Assembly: GCF_014268505.2 (NCBI RefSeq)
Contig: NZ_JABWQP020000001.1
Location: forward strand, 1,240,001-1,304,000
DNA: 64,000 bases
Origin: Pseudomonas khorasanensis
Lineage (GTDB): Bacteria; Pseudomonadota; Gammaproteobacteria; Pseudomonadales; Pseudomonadaceae
Direction: 5' to 3'
Shown here: positions 45,034 to 54,532 of the stretch, one piece after another
Position numbering within the stretch: position 1 is the stretch's first letter
How the letters are laid out: every line of letters starts with the position of its first letter
The notes under the pieces: generated by a model
Seen by the model: the letters and a program-made list of their open reading frames with translations, nothing else
Told to the model about the DNA's origin: nothing
The model's database searches: none
Program-made: the position numbers and the translations under genes

Positions 45034-47151
45034 ATGCTAAATCGCCCCGCAGAGGTATCCGCAAAAGCTTTGCCCAGGCTGCTGAAGAGTCCTGACAACA
45101 GAAAGGATCCGCATCCATGCGCTTCAGCCGTGGTGACCGCAACTGGCGGCAATCGTAAATCGTCGATTGAATACCGTGCCGATATCGACGGACTGCGCGC
45201 CATTGCCGTTCTGCTTGTGTTGATATTCCACGGCGGTCTGGCGCTGTTTCCGTCGGGATACATCGGCGTCGACATCTTCTTCGTGATCTCGGGCTATCTG
45301 ACCACCTCGATCATCATGAAATCGCTGGAAAACGGCACGTTCAGCCTCACAGGATTCTACACGCGCCGTATCTGGCGCCTGCAGCCTGCCGTCATTGCGC
45401 TGTTGTCGGTGACCTTGCTTGTCACCACGCTCCTGTACTTGCCTGACGACTACATCGACTTCCTGAAAAGCGAGAAGTACACCTCGCTACTGATTTCCAA
45501 CCAGTACTTTTCCAAAGTGACATCGGGCTATGCCACACCCGATGCCGCCAGCCTTCCGTTACTGCACACCTGGTCGCTGGCCATCGAATGGCAGTGGTAT
45601 CTGGTGCTGCCGTTGGGCATCTGGGTGCTCCATCGTTATCTGGCTCAGCGTGTTTTCAAGGCCATTGTGCTCGGTTTGACACTGACGGCGATGGCGCTTG
45701 CGCTGTACCTGTCGCGGGCGCATCCCGACCTCAATTACTATTTCTTCACAGCCCGCATCTTCGAACTGATGATCGGTTCCTGCGCAGTCATTTTCAGCTC
45801 GGAGAGATTCAGACTGGGTCGTTTGAGCGCATCACTGATTTGCGCACTGGCCCTCGCCACGCTGGTCTACTGCGCAACGCTGGACGATATCCTTGGCGGT
45901 TTTCCAAACAACCATGCCATCGCGGTGTGTATCGCCACTGCGCTATTGCTCTTTCGCGGTATCGGCGACGTCGGCATCACGTCAAGTATTCTTGCGTTCA
46001 AACCGCTTGTGTTTATCGGCACACTCTCCTACTCCTTGTATTTATGGCACTGGCCGGTGCTGGCGGTGATGAGCTATCTGGGCATCGCCCTGACGCTGGT
46101 AACAACAGTCATGTATTTCGTTGCCACGTTCGTGATCGCCTACATTTCCTATGTCCTGGTCGAAAGCAAGTTTCGCAAAGTCCGGATCGGCTTTAGCAGA
46201 ACGCTGCTGTTACTGATGATTCTTCCGGCGATCAGCCTTTCACTTCTTCACTCGGCGGCCAAGAACCAGGACGGCTGGCCAAACCGCTTCGGCGCGGATT
46301 CCATCGCCATGTTCCAGAGTTTGAAGGCATCTGTACCGGCCAATCGTGAGGACTGCCTGGGTGTCAGCGACGGCAACAAGCCCGGCTGCATTATGGGCGC
46401 CGCGCAAGCAAAACCGCAGGTATTACTGATGGGTGATTCCTATTCGAATCACTATTGGGGCTTTGTCGAAACACTGGCCATGGATGCCGGTCTTTCGGTA
46501 TTGGCACAGGGTTATCCGGCGTGTCTGGCACTGCCGAGGATTTATCTATACAACTGGTACAAAGCCAAAAACGCCTTGTATGAAAAATGCCACGCCGCCG
46601 CGCAGCGCTACTATGCGCTTATCGCGAGCAGTCAATTTCAATACGTGATCATTGGCCAGTTTTGGGAGGCCTACCTCACCGATTCGATTGTCACCAAACT
46701 CGATGACCCGCGCAGCCACGAATTGTCGCAGCAACGCCTCGGCGCAGCGATTCGAGAAGCCATGGCTATCATCGTAAAAAGCGGCGCCACACCTGTTCTG
46801 TTGATGAACACCTCGCCTATGCCGACAGGTATCAATGAATGCCTGCTGAAACGGGTCAAGCTACGGGGATTGATGGGCAGCGCCGAGCAAAGCAGCGCGT
46901 GCGCTTCGGTGCCATGGTCAGGCCTTGAAGATCCCTTCATGGCAAAACTGTTCAGTGAACTGAAAACCGAGTATCCGAGTCTTTTGGTCATTGATCCGAA
47001 AGGCGTGCAATGCAAGGACGGTAACTGCATGACGACCGTCGATGGGGTGCCGGTCTATCGTGACATCGGGCATGTTTCAGATTACGCGTCCTATAAATTT
47101 GGGGAGATGTACCTCCAGCGCTTTGGCAATCCGCTGAAAATCACGCCATAG
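45034..47151 (+). CDS. OafA/YrhL-type acyltransferase with SGNH domain
   Basis: A 705-residue membrane protein. The acyltransferase-3 part (about residues 45-395) begins YRADIDGLRAIAVLLVLIFH with the catalytic-type His and has around ten spans with the R/K-rich loop FYTRRIWRLQP. The C-terminal third is periplasmic and contains an SGNH hydrolase signature, with the block I GDSYSNHYWG near 465 and a late D-x-x-H motif (DIGHVSD). Such proteins O-acetylate lipopolysaccharide, exopolysaccharide or peptidoglycan. The target is unknown and no glycan cluster surrounds the gene. The first 40 residues before the membrane part are unusual, and a later start is possible. Confidence 0.88.
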   Translation: MLNRPAEVSAKALPRLLKSPDNRKDPHPCASAVVTATGGNRKSSIEYRADIDGLRAIAVLLVLIFHGGLALFPSGYIGVDIFFVISGYLTTSIIMKSLENGTFSLTGFYTRRIWRLQPAVIALLSVTLLVTTLLYLPDDYIDFLKSEKYTSLLISNQYFSKVTSGYATPDAASLPLLHTWSLAIEWQWYLVLPLGIWVLHRYLAQRVFKAIVLGLTLTAMALALYLSRAHPDLNYYFFTARIFELMIGSCAVIFSSERFRLGRLSASLICALALATLVYCATLDDILGGFPNNHAIAVCIATALLLFRGIGDVGITSSILAFKPLVFIGTLSYSLYLWHWPVLAVMSYLGIALTLVTTVMYFVATFVIAYISYVLVESKFRKVRIGFSRTLLLLMILPAISLSLLHSAAKNQDGWPNRFGADSIAMFQSLKASVPANREDCLGVSDGNKPGCIMGAAQAKPQVLLMGDSYSNHYWGFVETLAMDAGLSVLAQGYPACLALPRIYLYNWYKAKNALYEKCHAAAQRYYALIASSQFQYVIIGQFWEAYLTDSIVTKLDDPRSHELSQQRLGAAIREAMAIIVKSGATPVLLMNTSPMPTGINECLLKRVKLRGLMGSAEQSSACASVPWSGLEDPFMAKLFSELKTEYPSLLVIDPKGVQCKDGNCMTTVDGVPVYRDIGHVSDYASYKFGEMYLQRFGNPLKITP

Positions 47152-47266
47152 CGAGGGTTATGTTTGGTGCGGTGTGGCGTGGGAAATAGTGAGCATGCGC
47201 TCAATATTCAGCACGAAAACCACGTATGCTGCGCGCCCCGTTTGATCTCCGCCCCGCGAGGACAGT

Positions 47267-48148
47267 TTGTCTAAAGGTATCGCTCTATCGGTGTCAGCCT
47301 CGGTGCTGTTCGCCGTCATGTATTACTACACATCGTTGCTCACACCCTTGAGCGGCGTGGAAATCTTCGGCTGGCGGATGTTGCTCACCGTGCCGTGCAT
47401 GACCGTGTTCATGCTGGTTTCCGGGGAATGGCGGCGGGTTGTGGAACTGATCCGAATGCTCACGGCGAAGCCGAAACTGATCGCTGGCTTGATCGTCTCG
47501 TCCGCCCTGCTCGGCGTGCAATTGTGGTTGTTCATGTGGGCGCCGCTCAATGACTACAGCCTGGACGTGTCGCTGGGCTATTTCCTGCTGCCACTGGCGA
47601 TGGTGCTCACCGGGCGGATTGCCTACGGCGAGAGCCTGTCTTATCTGCAGAAAATCGCGGTGTGCCTTGCCAGCCTCGGCGTCCTGAACGAGCTGTATCA
47701 GGTGGGCGGATTTTCCTGGGCGACACTGGTGGTCGTGGTCGGCTATCCGCTGTACTTCGTGCTGCGTAAATACCTGAAAACCGACAATCTCGGCGGCTTG
47801 TGGATCGACATGACACTCATGCTGCCGATCGCCTACTGGTTTGTTCAGGGCGGCGAACAAGGCCTGGCCGTGTTTGACCAGTACCCGGGGCTGATGTGGC
47901 TGATTCCCCTGCTGGGCCTGATCAGTGCTTCTGCGCTGGTGGTGTACATCATCGCCAGCCGCTTGCTGCCGTTCAGTCTGTTCGGGTTATTGAGCTATGT
48001 GGAACCGGTGTTGTTGCTCGCTGTGGCGTTGCTCTTGGGCGAAAGCATCAAGTCGAGTGAATGGCTGACGTACATTCCGATCTGGCTGGCGGTTGTGGTG
48101 CTGGTGTTCGAAGGCTTCAAGCACCTGATGCGGCAACGCCGCTCTTAG
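47267..48148 (+). CDS. rarD: RarD-type DMT-family permease
   Basis: A 293-residue inner-membrane protein with ten predicted spans (EamA/DMT superfamily). Start TTG 47267 follows CGAGGAC and gives MSKGIALSVSASVLFAVMYYY, as in RarD proteins; other features are GWRMLLTVPC and WLFMWAPLNDYSLDVSLGYF. RarD is named from chloramphenicol sensitivity but its physiological substrate is unknown. A terminator follows the stop. Confidence 0.88.
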   Translation: MSKGIALSVSASVLFAVMYYYTSLLTPLSGVEIFGWRMLLTVPCMTVFMLVSGEWRRVVELIRMLTAKPKLIAGLIVSSALLGVQLWLFMWAPLNDYSLDVSLGYFLLPLAMVLTGRIAYGESLSYLQKIAVCLASLGVLNELYQVGGFSWATLVVVVGYPLYFVLRKYLKTDNLGGLWIDMTLMLPIAYWFVQGGEQGLAVFDQYPGLMWLIPLLGLISASALVVYIIASRLLPFSLFGLLSYVEPVLLLAVALLLGESIKSSEWLTYIPIWLAVVVLVFEGFKHLMRQRRS

Positions 48149-48153
48149 AATCA

Positions 48154-48194
48154 AAAAAATCCCGGCCCTGCATCGCTGCAGGTCGGGATTTTTC
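48154..48194. terminator. Bidirectional terminator between rarD and hpd
   Basis: AAAAATCCCG-CCCTGCA and TGCAGG-CGGGATTTTT arms with a small internal mismatch and T/A tracts on both sides; it serves both convergent genes. Confidence 0.88.
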
Positions 48195-48208
48195 ATTTCG
48201 GGTGCGAA

Positions 48209-49285
48209 TTACTCCGTGGCAAGCACACCACGACGCACCTGATCACGCTCGATCGACTCGAACAGTGCCTTGAAGTTGCCCTCGCCGAACCCATCGTCGC
48301 CTTTTCGCTGGATGAATTCGAAGAACACCGGGCCCATCAGGGTTTCCGAGAAGATCTGCAGCAGCAGACGCTTGTCGCCCTGCTCCGACGCGCCGTCGAG
48401 CAGAATACCGCGCGACTGCAGCTGATCGACCGGTTCGCCGTGGTTCGGCAGGCGACCTTCCAGCATTTCGTAATAAGTGTCCGGCGGCGCGGTCATGAAA
48501 CGCATGCCGATCTTCTTCAACTGATCCCAGGTCTTGATCAGGTCGTCAGTGAGGAACGCAACGTGTTGAATGCCCTCGCCGTTGAACTGCATCAGGAACT
48601 CTTCGATCTGCCCGGCGCCCTTGGACGATTCTTCGTTGAGCGGGATGCGGATCATGCCATCCGGGGCCGTCATGGCTTTCGAGGTCAGGCCGGTGTACTC
48701 GCCCTTGATGTCGAAATAACGGATTTCACGGAAGTTGAACAGTTTCTCGTAGAAATTCGCCCAGTAAGCCATGCGGCCGCGATACACGTTGTGGGTCAGG
48801 TGATCGATGATTTTGAGGCCGGCACCGACCGGGTTGCGATCAACGCCTTCGATAAACACGAAGTCGATGTCATAGATCGAGCTGCCCTCGCCAAAACGGT
48901 CGATCAGGTACAGCGGCGCGCCGCCGATGCCCTTGATCGCCGGCAGGTTGAGCTCCATCGGACCGGTTTCGATGTGAATCGGCTGGGCACCGAGTTCCAG
49001 TGCGCGACTGTAGGCCTTTTGCGAATCCTTGACGCGGAACGCCATGCCGCAAACGGACGGGCCGTGTTCGGCGGCGAAATAAGAGGCGACGCTGTTGGGC
49101 TCGTTGTTGAGGATCAGGTTGATCGCGCCCTGACGGTACAGGTGCACGTTCTTGGAACGGTGGGTAGCGACTTTGGTGAAGCCCATGATCTCGAAGATCG
49201 GCTCCAGCGTGCCGGGAGTCGGCGATGCGAACTCGATGAACTCAAAGCCCATCAGGCCCATTGGGTTTTCGTATAAATCTGCCAT
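48209..49285 (-). CDS. hpd: 4-Hydroxyphenylpyruvate dioxygenase
   Basis: A 358-residue Fe(II) enzyme that turns 4-hydroxyphenylpyruvate into homogentisate in tyrosine breakdown. The iron ligands are His162 (IIDHLTHNV region), His241 ([11 protein letters not shown]) and Glu323 ([10 protein letters not shown]), in the same arrangement as the structurally known P. fluorescens enzyme, with which length and sequence agree closely. It is a soluble cytoplasmic enzyme. The gene stands alone here, as the homogentisate genes hmgA and fahA are not in the window. Confidence 0.97.
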   Translation of the reverse strand: MADLYENPMGLMGFEFIEFASPTPGTLEPIFEIMGFTKVATHRSKNVHLYRQGAINLILNNEPNSVASYFAAEHGPSVCGMAFRVKDSQKAYSRALELGAQPIHIETGPMELNLPAIKGIGGAPLYLIDRFGEGSSIYDIDFVFIEGVDRNPVGAGLKIIDHLTHNVYRGRMAYWANFYEKLFNFREIRYFDIKGEYTGLTSKAMTAPDGMIRIPLNEESSKGAGQIEEFLMQFNGEGIQHVAFLTDDLIKTWDQLKKIGMRFMTAPPDTYYEMLEGRLPNHGEPVDQLQSRGILLDGASEQGDKRLLLQIFSETLMGPVFFEFIQRKGDDGFGEGNFKALFESIERDQVRRGVLATE

Positions 49286-49529
49286 GGTGACGCCTCATCA
49301 TTTCTTATCAATTAACCAGGGTTATTTGTCAGGAAGTGAGGTGGAGGGAGGCGCGCAGGAGATGCCACGCACGCTGCGGGCGAGGAAGTCTCCATAGATC
49401 AGTTGAAACCCGAATATCTTCATTGTCGACCCAAGGCTTTTGCGGGCGAGGCTTCTGCTGCCAGAAGACGATTTATTATTGTATGCGTAAACCGATTCTA
49501 CACAGCGTAAATAGGCTTGTCTGCCCTCT

Positions 49530-50477
49530 CTATAAAATCCGCTTTTTCACGGCTGGCGCAAGGGGTTTGTTGCACAGGTAAATGCCCGTCAGGATCAACA
49601 CTGCGCCAAGGCACATGGCCGGCGTCAGTTGCTCGCCAAGCAGCACCGCACCAAGGATCACGGCAGTCAGGGGATTTAACGCGATAAACACGCCGGAGCG
49701 CGTCGCGCCGATTTTGCGGATTCCGTCGTAGTAACCGATGTAAGCCAGTGCCGAGCCCAATACACCGAGGTAGATCAGGCTCAGCCATTGCGATGTGTCC
49801 AGCCCGACCAGCACGGTCCAGCTGAGCTCACCCCGCGCAGCCGCAAGCGCCCAAAGCATCACCGTCCCGATCAGAATGGAGTACGTCACAGTCTGCACCG
49901 GCCCCAGCGTCTGGTTGAGACTCCGGGAAAACAACGAGTAAACACCCCAGCCGGCGACACAACCTAGAATCAACAGATCACCGATCCAGGCGTCTGGTGT
50001 TGCAGCCAGCAACTGCGGGTTACGACTGACGATCACCAGACTGGCGCCGGCGATACAGATCGCGATTCCGGCCACTTTCACCCGGCCCAGGCGCTCTTTG
50101 AACAGCGCCCACGAAGCAAGGCCGATCACAGCCGGATTCAACGCAACGATCAACGAGGCTCGCGAGGCATTGATGTAATTCAAGCCATAAAAGAAACACA
50201 GGTTGTAGAAGAAGATCCCGAAGAACCCAAGCAGCGTCAGCCGCAGCCACTGACGAGGGGTTGGCCGCGCCAACGGAATCCGTGCCAGCCACAAGAAACC
50301 GAGCAATGCGATGCTCGCCAGCAGGAAGCGCAGGCTGGCGGCAAACATTGGGCTGAGGCTGCCGGCGAGAAAGCGGCCTGCAACAAATGTCCCACCCCAG
50401 ATCATGGTCACGGCGACTAACGTCAGATAAACCGGCATATCGGTGACAGTCGGACGGGTTTGTTCGAGATTAGCCAT
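49530..50477 (-). CDS. EamA-family (DMT) exporter
   Basis: A 315-residue membrane protein with ten predicted spans in two EamA repeats. The repeat motifs are IWGGTFVAGRFLAGS and, in the second half, GSALAYIGYYDGIRKIG and ALNPLTAVILGAVLLGEQL. Such proteins export amino acids or other metabolites. It is divergent from a LysR-type gene, and a row of CTCAT half-sites lies between them, so control by that regulator is likely. Substrate unknown. Confidence 0.88.
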   Translation of the reverse strand: MANLEQTRPTVTDMPVYLTLVAVTMIWGGTFVAGRFLAGSLSPMFAASLRFLLASIALLGFLWLARIPLARPTPRQWLRLTLLGFFGIFFYNLCFFYGLNYINASRASLIVALNPAVIGLASWALFKERLGRVKVAGIAICIAGASLVIVSRNPQLLAATPDAWIGDLLILGCVAGWGVYSLFSRSLNQTLGPVQTVTYSILIGTVMLWALAAARGELSWTVLVGLDTSQWLSLIYLGVLGSALAYIGYYDGIRKIGATRSGVFIALNPLTAVILGAVLLGEQLTPAMCLGAVLILTGIYLCNKPLAPAVKKRIL

Positions 50478-50521
50478 GACACTCCAGACGAAACAGGTAA
50501 TCGGGATGGCGTATCATTTCC

Positions 50522-50558
50522 CTCATGCTTACTCATCGTAAAATGAGCAATTACTCAT
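50522..50558. promoter_or_regulatory. Phased CTCAT/ATGAG half-sites in the EamA-LysR divergent region
   Basis: CTCAT at 50522, CTCAT at 50532, ATGAG at 50543 and CTCAT at 50554 are spaced 10, 11 and 11 bases, i.e. on one face of the helix. The last one overlaps the LysR start codon (50557). Likely binding sites for the LysR protein, giving autoregulation and control of the exporter. Confidence 0.55.
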
Positions 50559-51429
50559 GACCCTTACGCAGCTGGAAATTTTTTCGTGTGTGGCCGAGTT
50601 GCGCGGCTTCACCCTCGCCGCCCATCGTTTGGGCATCTCACAGTCGGCGGTGTCCCACGCGATAAAGTCACTGGAACAGGAACTGGGTGTCGAACTGCTT
50701 CGGCGGCATTCATCGCACATCGAACTCAGCAATATCGGCGAACAACTGCTGCTGCGTGCCCGGGCGATGCTTGGCCTTGCCAACACGCTGCGTCAGGAAG
50801 CGGCCGATGCGCGCGGCATGAAAAGCGGAACCCTGCGCATCGGCTCATTCGGCCCGACGTCGACGATCAGGCTGCTGCCAACGATTTTGCAACGCTATCG
50901 CCAGGCACATCCGGGTATCGAAGTGCACATTGATGAAGGGCCGGATCGGCAAGTGCTTCAATGGCTCGAAGAGCGGCGGATCGACGTGGCTTTCGTGGTG
51001 CTTGCGGAGGAGCGTTTCGATACGTTTGCCTTGATCGAAGATCAGATGGTTGCTCTGCTCCCAATCGGCCACCCGCTTTCAAAACACGCAGCGGTAAGCC
51101 TGAAGCAACTGTGCAGCGATCCTTTCATCCTCACTGAAGCGGGTTCAGCGGAACTGGTATCGCGGTTGTTCATGGCAGCGCGCTTGCAGCCAAACATCCG
51201 TTATCGCTGCTCGCAACTGCTCAGTACGCTCGACGTTGTCAGCCGTAGCGAAGCAATCACGATTGTTGCCGAAGCCTCCCTACCCGACGATCCAGCGCCG
51301 CGCTACATCAAGAAACCGCTTATCCCGCCGGTAAAGCGTCAGGTCGGCCTGGCCGTTCTCGACAAGCGTCAGGCCTCGCCCGCCGCGCTCGCCTTTATCG
51401 AACTGGCCTCACACATTCATCGTCAGTGA
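50557..51429 (+). CDS. LysR-type transcriptional regulator
   Basis: A 290-residue regulator. The N-terminal winged helix-turn-helix is clear (LEIFSCVAELRGFTLAAHRL, GISQSAVSHAIKSLEQELG), followed by a two-lobed effector domain beginning GTLRIGSFGPTST. The start ATG 50557 has no strong ribosome site and lies within an operator-like repeat. Divergent from the exporter gene it presumably controls. The ligand is unknown. Confidence 0.92.
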   Translation: MTLTQLEIFSCVAELRGFTLAAHRLGISQSAVSHAIKSLEQELGVELLRRHSSHIELSNIGEQLLLRARAMLGLANTLRQEAADARGMKSGTLRIGSFGPTSTIRLLPTILQRYRQAHPGIEVHIDEGPDRQVLQWLEERRIDVAFVVLAEERFDTFALIEDQMVALLPIGHPLSKHAAVSLKQLCSDPFILTEAGSAELVSRLFMAARLQPNIRYRCSQLLSTLDVVSRSEAITIVAEASLPDDPAPRYIKKPLIPPVKRQVGLAVLDKRQASPAALAFIELASHIHRQ

Positions 51430-51530
51430 GCAGCGCAAGCGGCATCTGCCATCTATTCTCCCTCTGGCCCAACTGTTTTCTGCGCAGCGCCATTGCGCCG
51501 CGCAGCCCCTTGAAGACACAGGAAGTGTGC

Positions 51531-53066
51531 ATGCCGCTGACCGCCAGATCCCGCCGCAAGCGCAGTACCCGCATCCTCTTGACCGTGCTCAGCGGTTTGC
51601 TGCCAGTGGTACTGGGCAGCGCAATTTTGTATCTGCAGGCACAACGCATTCTCCAGCAAAGCGCCGCCCAGACCGCCCAACAGGCATTGCATCAGTTCGA
51701 GCTGATGCTCGACAACACGGCCGAGGCCGCGATAGCCCTCTTACCGCTGGCGGGGAAAAACTGTGAAGAGGTAAAACTGGCCTTGCGTGAACAGGTGACC
51801 CGCCGCCCCTTCGTACGCTCGACCAATTTGGTCTGGGACAACAATCTCTACTGCAGCTCACTGTTCGGTCAATTCGAAGAAGCTGTCGATGCCGGCGATT
51901 ATCACCAGGGCAAGCTGTGGCTCATGAACGGCAATCCAGTGACACCTGATACGGCGTTGTTGATCTATCGCCTGAGTGACGGTCGCGGCGGCGCGCTGAC
52001 TACGCTCGATGGCTATCACCTGAGCAACATCCTGCGCCTGATTGGCCGTCAGACACTGCTGATGTTGCAAGTGGGCGATAACTGGCTGTCCGCCGATGGC
52101 AAGGTGCACCAGGGCCCGTTGCCCGCGTTGCCGGTTGCACACACACTGCTGGATTCGGGACGCTATGCCTTCAGCGTTTCGGCGGGTTTCCCGCAGGGCG
52201 AAACGTGGCGATACATGACCGCTGAATTCGCGCCGCTGTTCAGCCTGCTGATCTTCTTCGGTGTGGTTTCCGGCGCCATCGGCCACTTCGTACAAAAACG
52301 CTCAACCTCGCCCAGTCACGAAATGCTTCGCGCGCTTGAGGCTGGGGAGTTCATTCCTTACTTCCAGCCCATAGTTCACGGCGACAGCAAACAGTGGTCG
52401 GGGGCCGAAGTATTGATGCGCTGGAATCACCCCAAAGAGGGGCTGGTACGCCCGGATCTGTTCATTCCATTTGCCGAGCACTCGGGATTGATCGTGCCGA
52501 TGACCCGCGCCCTGATGCAGCAGACCGCCATCCTGCTGAGCCCTCATTCTGCAACCTTTGCCGCGCCCTTCCACATCGGTCTGAACATCACCGCCAGTCA
52601 TTGTCGCGATCTGGAACTGGTTGAAGACTGTCGTGAATTCCTTGAGGCATTCGTACCGGGCAGCGTGCAACTGGTGCTGGAGTTGACGGAGCGTGAACTG
52701 ATTGAACCGACCGACATCACTCTGCAATTGTTTGAGCAACTGCAGGCCATGGGCGTCAAAATCGCGATCGACGATTTCGGCACCGGTCACTCAAGCCTCG
52801 GTTACCTGCGCACCTTCAATGTCGACTTTCTCAAGATCGATCAGAGTTTCGTTGCCATGATCGGCATTGACGCGTTGTCGCGACATATTCTCGATTCCAT
52901 CATCGAATTGTCGGCCAAGCTCGACCTGGGCATTGTTGCCGAAGGTGTCGAAACACAAGCACAGGCAGAGTATCTGACCGAACATCACGTCAACTTTCTG
53001 CAAGGCTACTTGTTCGGAAAACCAATGCCAGCGGCGGATTTCATTGGAGCATTAACACATCATTAA
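51531..53066 (+). CDS. Membrane c-di-GMP phosphodiesterase, CSS-motif plus EAL
   Basis: A 511-residue inner-membrane protein. ATG 51531 has AGGAAG seven bases upstream; the frame is open to 51426 but that part is not conserved-looking. Span one lies at about residues 17-38, then a periplasmic CSS-motif sensor with YCSSLFG near residue 108 whose cysteines can form a redox-sensitive disulfide, then a second span (about 240-258) and an EAL domain. The EAL site is present as GAEVLMRW, ELTERE, DDFGTGHSSLGYL and GVETQAQ, so it should hydrolyse c-di-GMP. Relatives in E. coli and Klebsiella are controlled by DsbA/DsbB-linked oxidation. The signature glutamate reads AEVL in place of EAL's usual EALL/EVLL. 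Confidence 0.9.
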   Translation: MPLTARSRRKRSTRILLTVLSGLLPVVLGSAILYLQAQRILQQSAAQTAQQALHQFELMLDNTAEAAIALLPLAGKNCEEVKLALREQVTRRPFVRSTNLVWDNNLYCSSLFGQFEEAVDAGDYHQGKLWLMNGNPVTPDTALLIYRLSDGRGGALTTLDGYHLSNILRLIGRQTLLMLQVGDNWLSADGKVHQGPLPALPVAHTLLDSGRYAFSVSAGFPQGETWRYMTAEFAPLFSLLIFFGVVSGAIGHFVQKRSTSPSHEMLRALEAGEFIPYFQPIVHGDSKQWSGAEVLMRWNHPKEGLVRPDLFIPFAEHSGLIVPMTRALMQQTAILLSPHSATFAAPFHIGLNITASHCRDLELVEDCREFLEAFVPGSVQLVLELTERELIEPTDITLQLFEQLQAMGVKIAIDDFGTGHSSLGYLRTFNVDFLKIDQSFVAMIGIDALSRHILDSIIELSAKLDLGIVAEGVETQAQAEYLTEHHVNFLQGYLFGKPMPAADFIGALTHH

Positions 53067-53293
53067 CTGCGCGACATGGCCTGCCGAACAGACGCACCAA
53101 TTTGATACAAAAAGTCAATGTCGTTACATGGCGACAACATCAGGATTTACTCTTGTCGCATTAACTACTACAATTTTTTCAACCTGAGCCAGACTGGCAG
53201 GTGAGCCATCTATCACCGAGTCGTTTCAAGGCTCTTGGCTCATAGCTTTGTTTGCGGCTGGTATCAGCCAAACACACTATTGGAGTAAAGATA

Positions 53294-53659
53294 TTGTCCA
53301 GACTCGCTGAATTTCGTGCAGCTGAAAAGGCCCTTCAGGAACAGCTCAAACAGCTGGAATCGCTGAAGAACGATGCCGGGCTCAAGAAAGAAATCGAATT
53401 CGAAGAAAAGCTCCAGGGACTGATGAAAAGCTATGGCAAAGGTCTGAAAGACATCATTGCCATTCTCGATCCGAACCCGGCAAAATCGGGCCTGCAAGCG
53501 TCAACAGCCCCCAAGACCCGCCGCGCTCGCGTAGTAAAGGTCTATCAAAACCCGCATACAGGCGAACTGATCGAAACCAAGGGCGGCAACCATCGCGGCC
53601 TCAAAGCCTGGAAAGAACAGTACGGTGCAGCCACCGTGGATTCCTGGTTGCGCGGTTAA
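53294..53659 (+). CDS. mvaU: H-NS-like xenogeneic silencer MvaU
   Basis: A 121-residue nucleoid protein of the MvaT/MvaU family, which silences A/T-rich DNA. The TTG start at 53294 has GGAG eight bases before; it gives MSRLAEFRAAEKALQEQL, the same beginning as P. aeruginosa MvaU. Residues 1-60 are an oligomerising coiled coil and the C-terminal domain has the AT-hook-like KVYQNPHTGELIETKGGNH motif. The 230-base upstream region is A/T-rich and may be self-regulated. The A/T-rich effector and surface genes in this window are plausible targets. Confidence 0.92.
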   Translation: MSRLAEFRAAEKALQEQLKQLESLKNDAGLKKEIEFEEKLQGLMKSYGKGLKDIIAILDPNPAKSGLQASTAPKTRRARVVKVYQNPHTGELIETKGGNHRGLKAWKEQYGAATVDSWLRG

Positions 53660-53670
53660 TCTGGCGCCGA

Positions 53671-53701
53671 CAAAAAGCCCTGCGCGATGCAGGGCTTTTT
53701 T
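53671..53701 (+). terminator. Rho-independent terminator after mvaU
   Basis: AAAAAGCCCTGC and GCAGGGCTTTTT with a GCGAT-type loop, and a run of T, 12 bases after the mvaU stop. Confidence 0.9.
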
Positions 53702-53875
53702 ATTGACAATATCTAACAAATGAAATGATTTTCATCGAACAAGTTAGAAAACCTGTGTAACGTTACTGAATCATCGGGTTAAACATTTTGCTGCGCCATA
53801 TTGCTGAAGGCGCTGGATTAAACTTTGTGCTTAATCCTTTCCGGTACCCAATTGAGCGCTAGTTAGTACGGACGT

Positions 53876-54394
53876 CTATAATTTCAGGCTGTTGCGTGCC
53901 GCCTCTATTTCGCCAGAGCTGGCCTTATAAACCTCAGCCTGGCCAGCGTACGAAAGTACATAAGCCTTATCCGCTTCCACGGCTGCCACCAACGTTTGTG
54001 ATAATACGTGTCGGCCGTTCTCGGTGACCGTGCAGGTCGTCTCCAAACCGGTCAATGAACCGAGTGCCGACGGATGAATCCTGTTGCATACGCTCTGATA
54101 GCCACTGCGGAAGAAATCCTTCTGAATGGATTTACGCATCTCCAGCAGCACACCCTGCAAGTTGACCTGATGGCCCGCCTCCACTTGCGTCATGGTCAAC
54201 TCCATCACCATCACCTGATTGCCGTCGGCATCGTACTTCACTGCCCTTTGCCGCGAGACTTGCGGCGCGGTGTCCGGCAGTGCTTCGACCTCCCAGCCTG
54301 CCGGCCAGGTGATGTTCAGCTCGGCGGCGGCCGGCAAGACCACAGCCAGCGACAAAGCAAAAATAACAAACACGGATTTGAACAGTCGGATCAT
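53876..54394 (-). CDS. Secreted protein of unknown function, DUF4946-like
   Basis: A 172-residue protein with a signal peptide (MIRLFKSVFVIFALSLAVVL, cut after AAA-E). The mature part begins LNITWPAGWEVEALP and contains two cysteines (VCNRIH and TTCTV) that could pair. This style (a leading WPAGW stretch and a small beta-rich body) matches Pseudomonas proteins of the DUF4946 group as I recall them; that assignment is uncertain. It has an in-frame ATG upstream at 54439, but the signal peptide supports 54394. Probably periplasmic. Confidence 0.7.
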   Translation of the reverse strand: MIRLFKSVFVIFALSLAVVLPAAAELNITWPAGWEVEALPDTAPQVSRQRAVKYDADGNQVMVMELTMTQVEAGHQVNLQGVLLEMRKSIQKDFFRSGYQSVCNRIHPSALGSLTGLETTCTVTENGRHVLSQTLVAAVEADKAYVLSYAGQAEVYKASSGEIEAARNSLKL

Positions 54395-54532
54395 TGCCGG
54401 ACGCACTCGAAGGTAGAAGGCAAAGTCTGAGCCCCGCACACGTGCACGGCAAGCCCGCCCTGCATTTGGCGATGCGCGCCGGCATGCGTATCATTGCGCC
54501 CATTCACTCGCCCATTGTTATCTGGAGGGCCC

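Noticed and set aside
52394..52450. Degenerate EAL motif making the phosphodiesterase inactive
   Set aside because: GAEVLMRW keeps the catalytic Glu, and the other metal and base residues (ELTERE, DDFGTGHSS, GVETQ) are present, so activity is expected.
53067..53293. A riboswitch or small RNA in the long region before mvaU
   Set aside because: The stretch is A/T-rich with only a short palindrome (GTCG..CGAC near 53119); I see no conserved riboswitch core or terminator.
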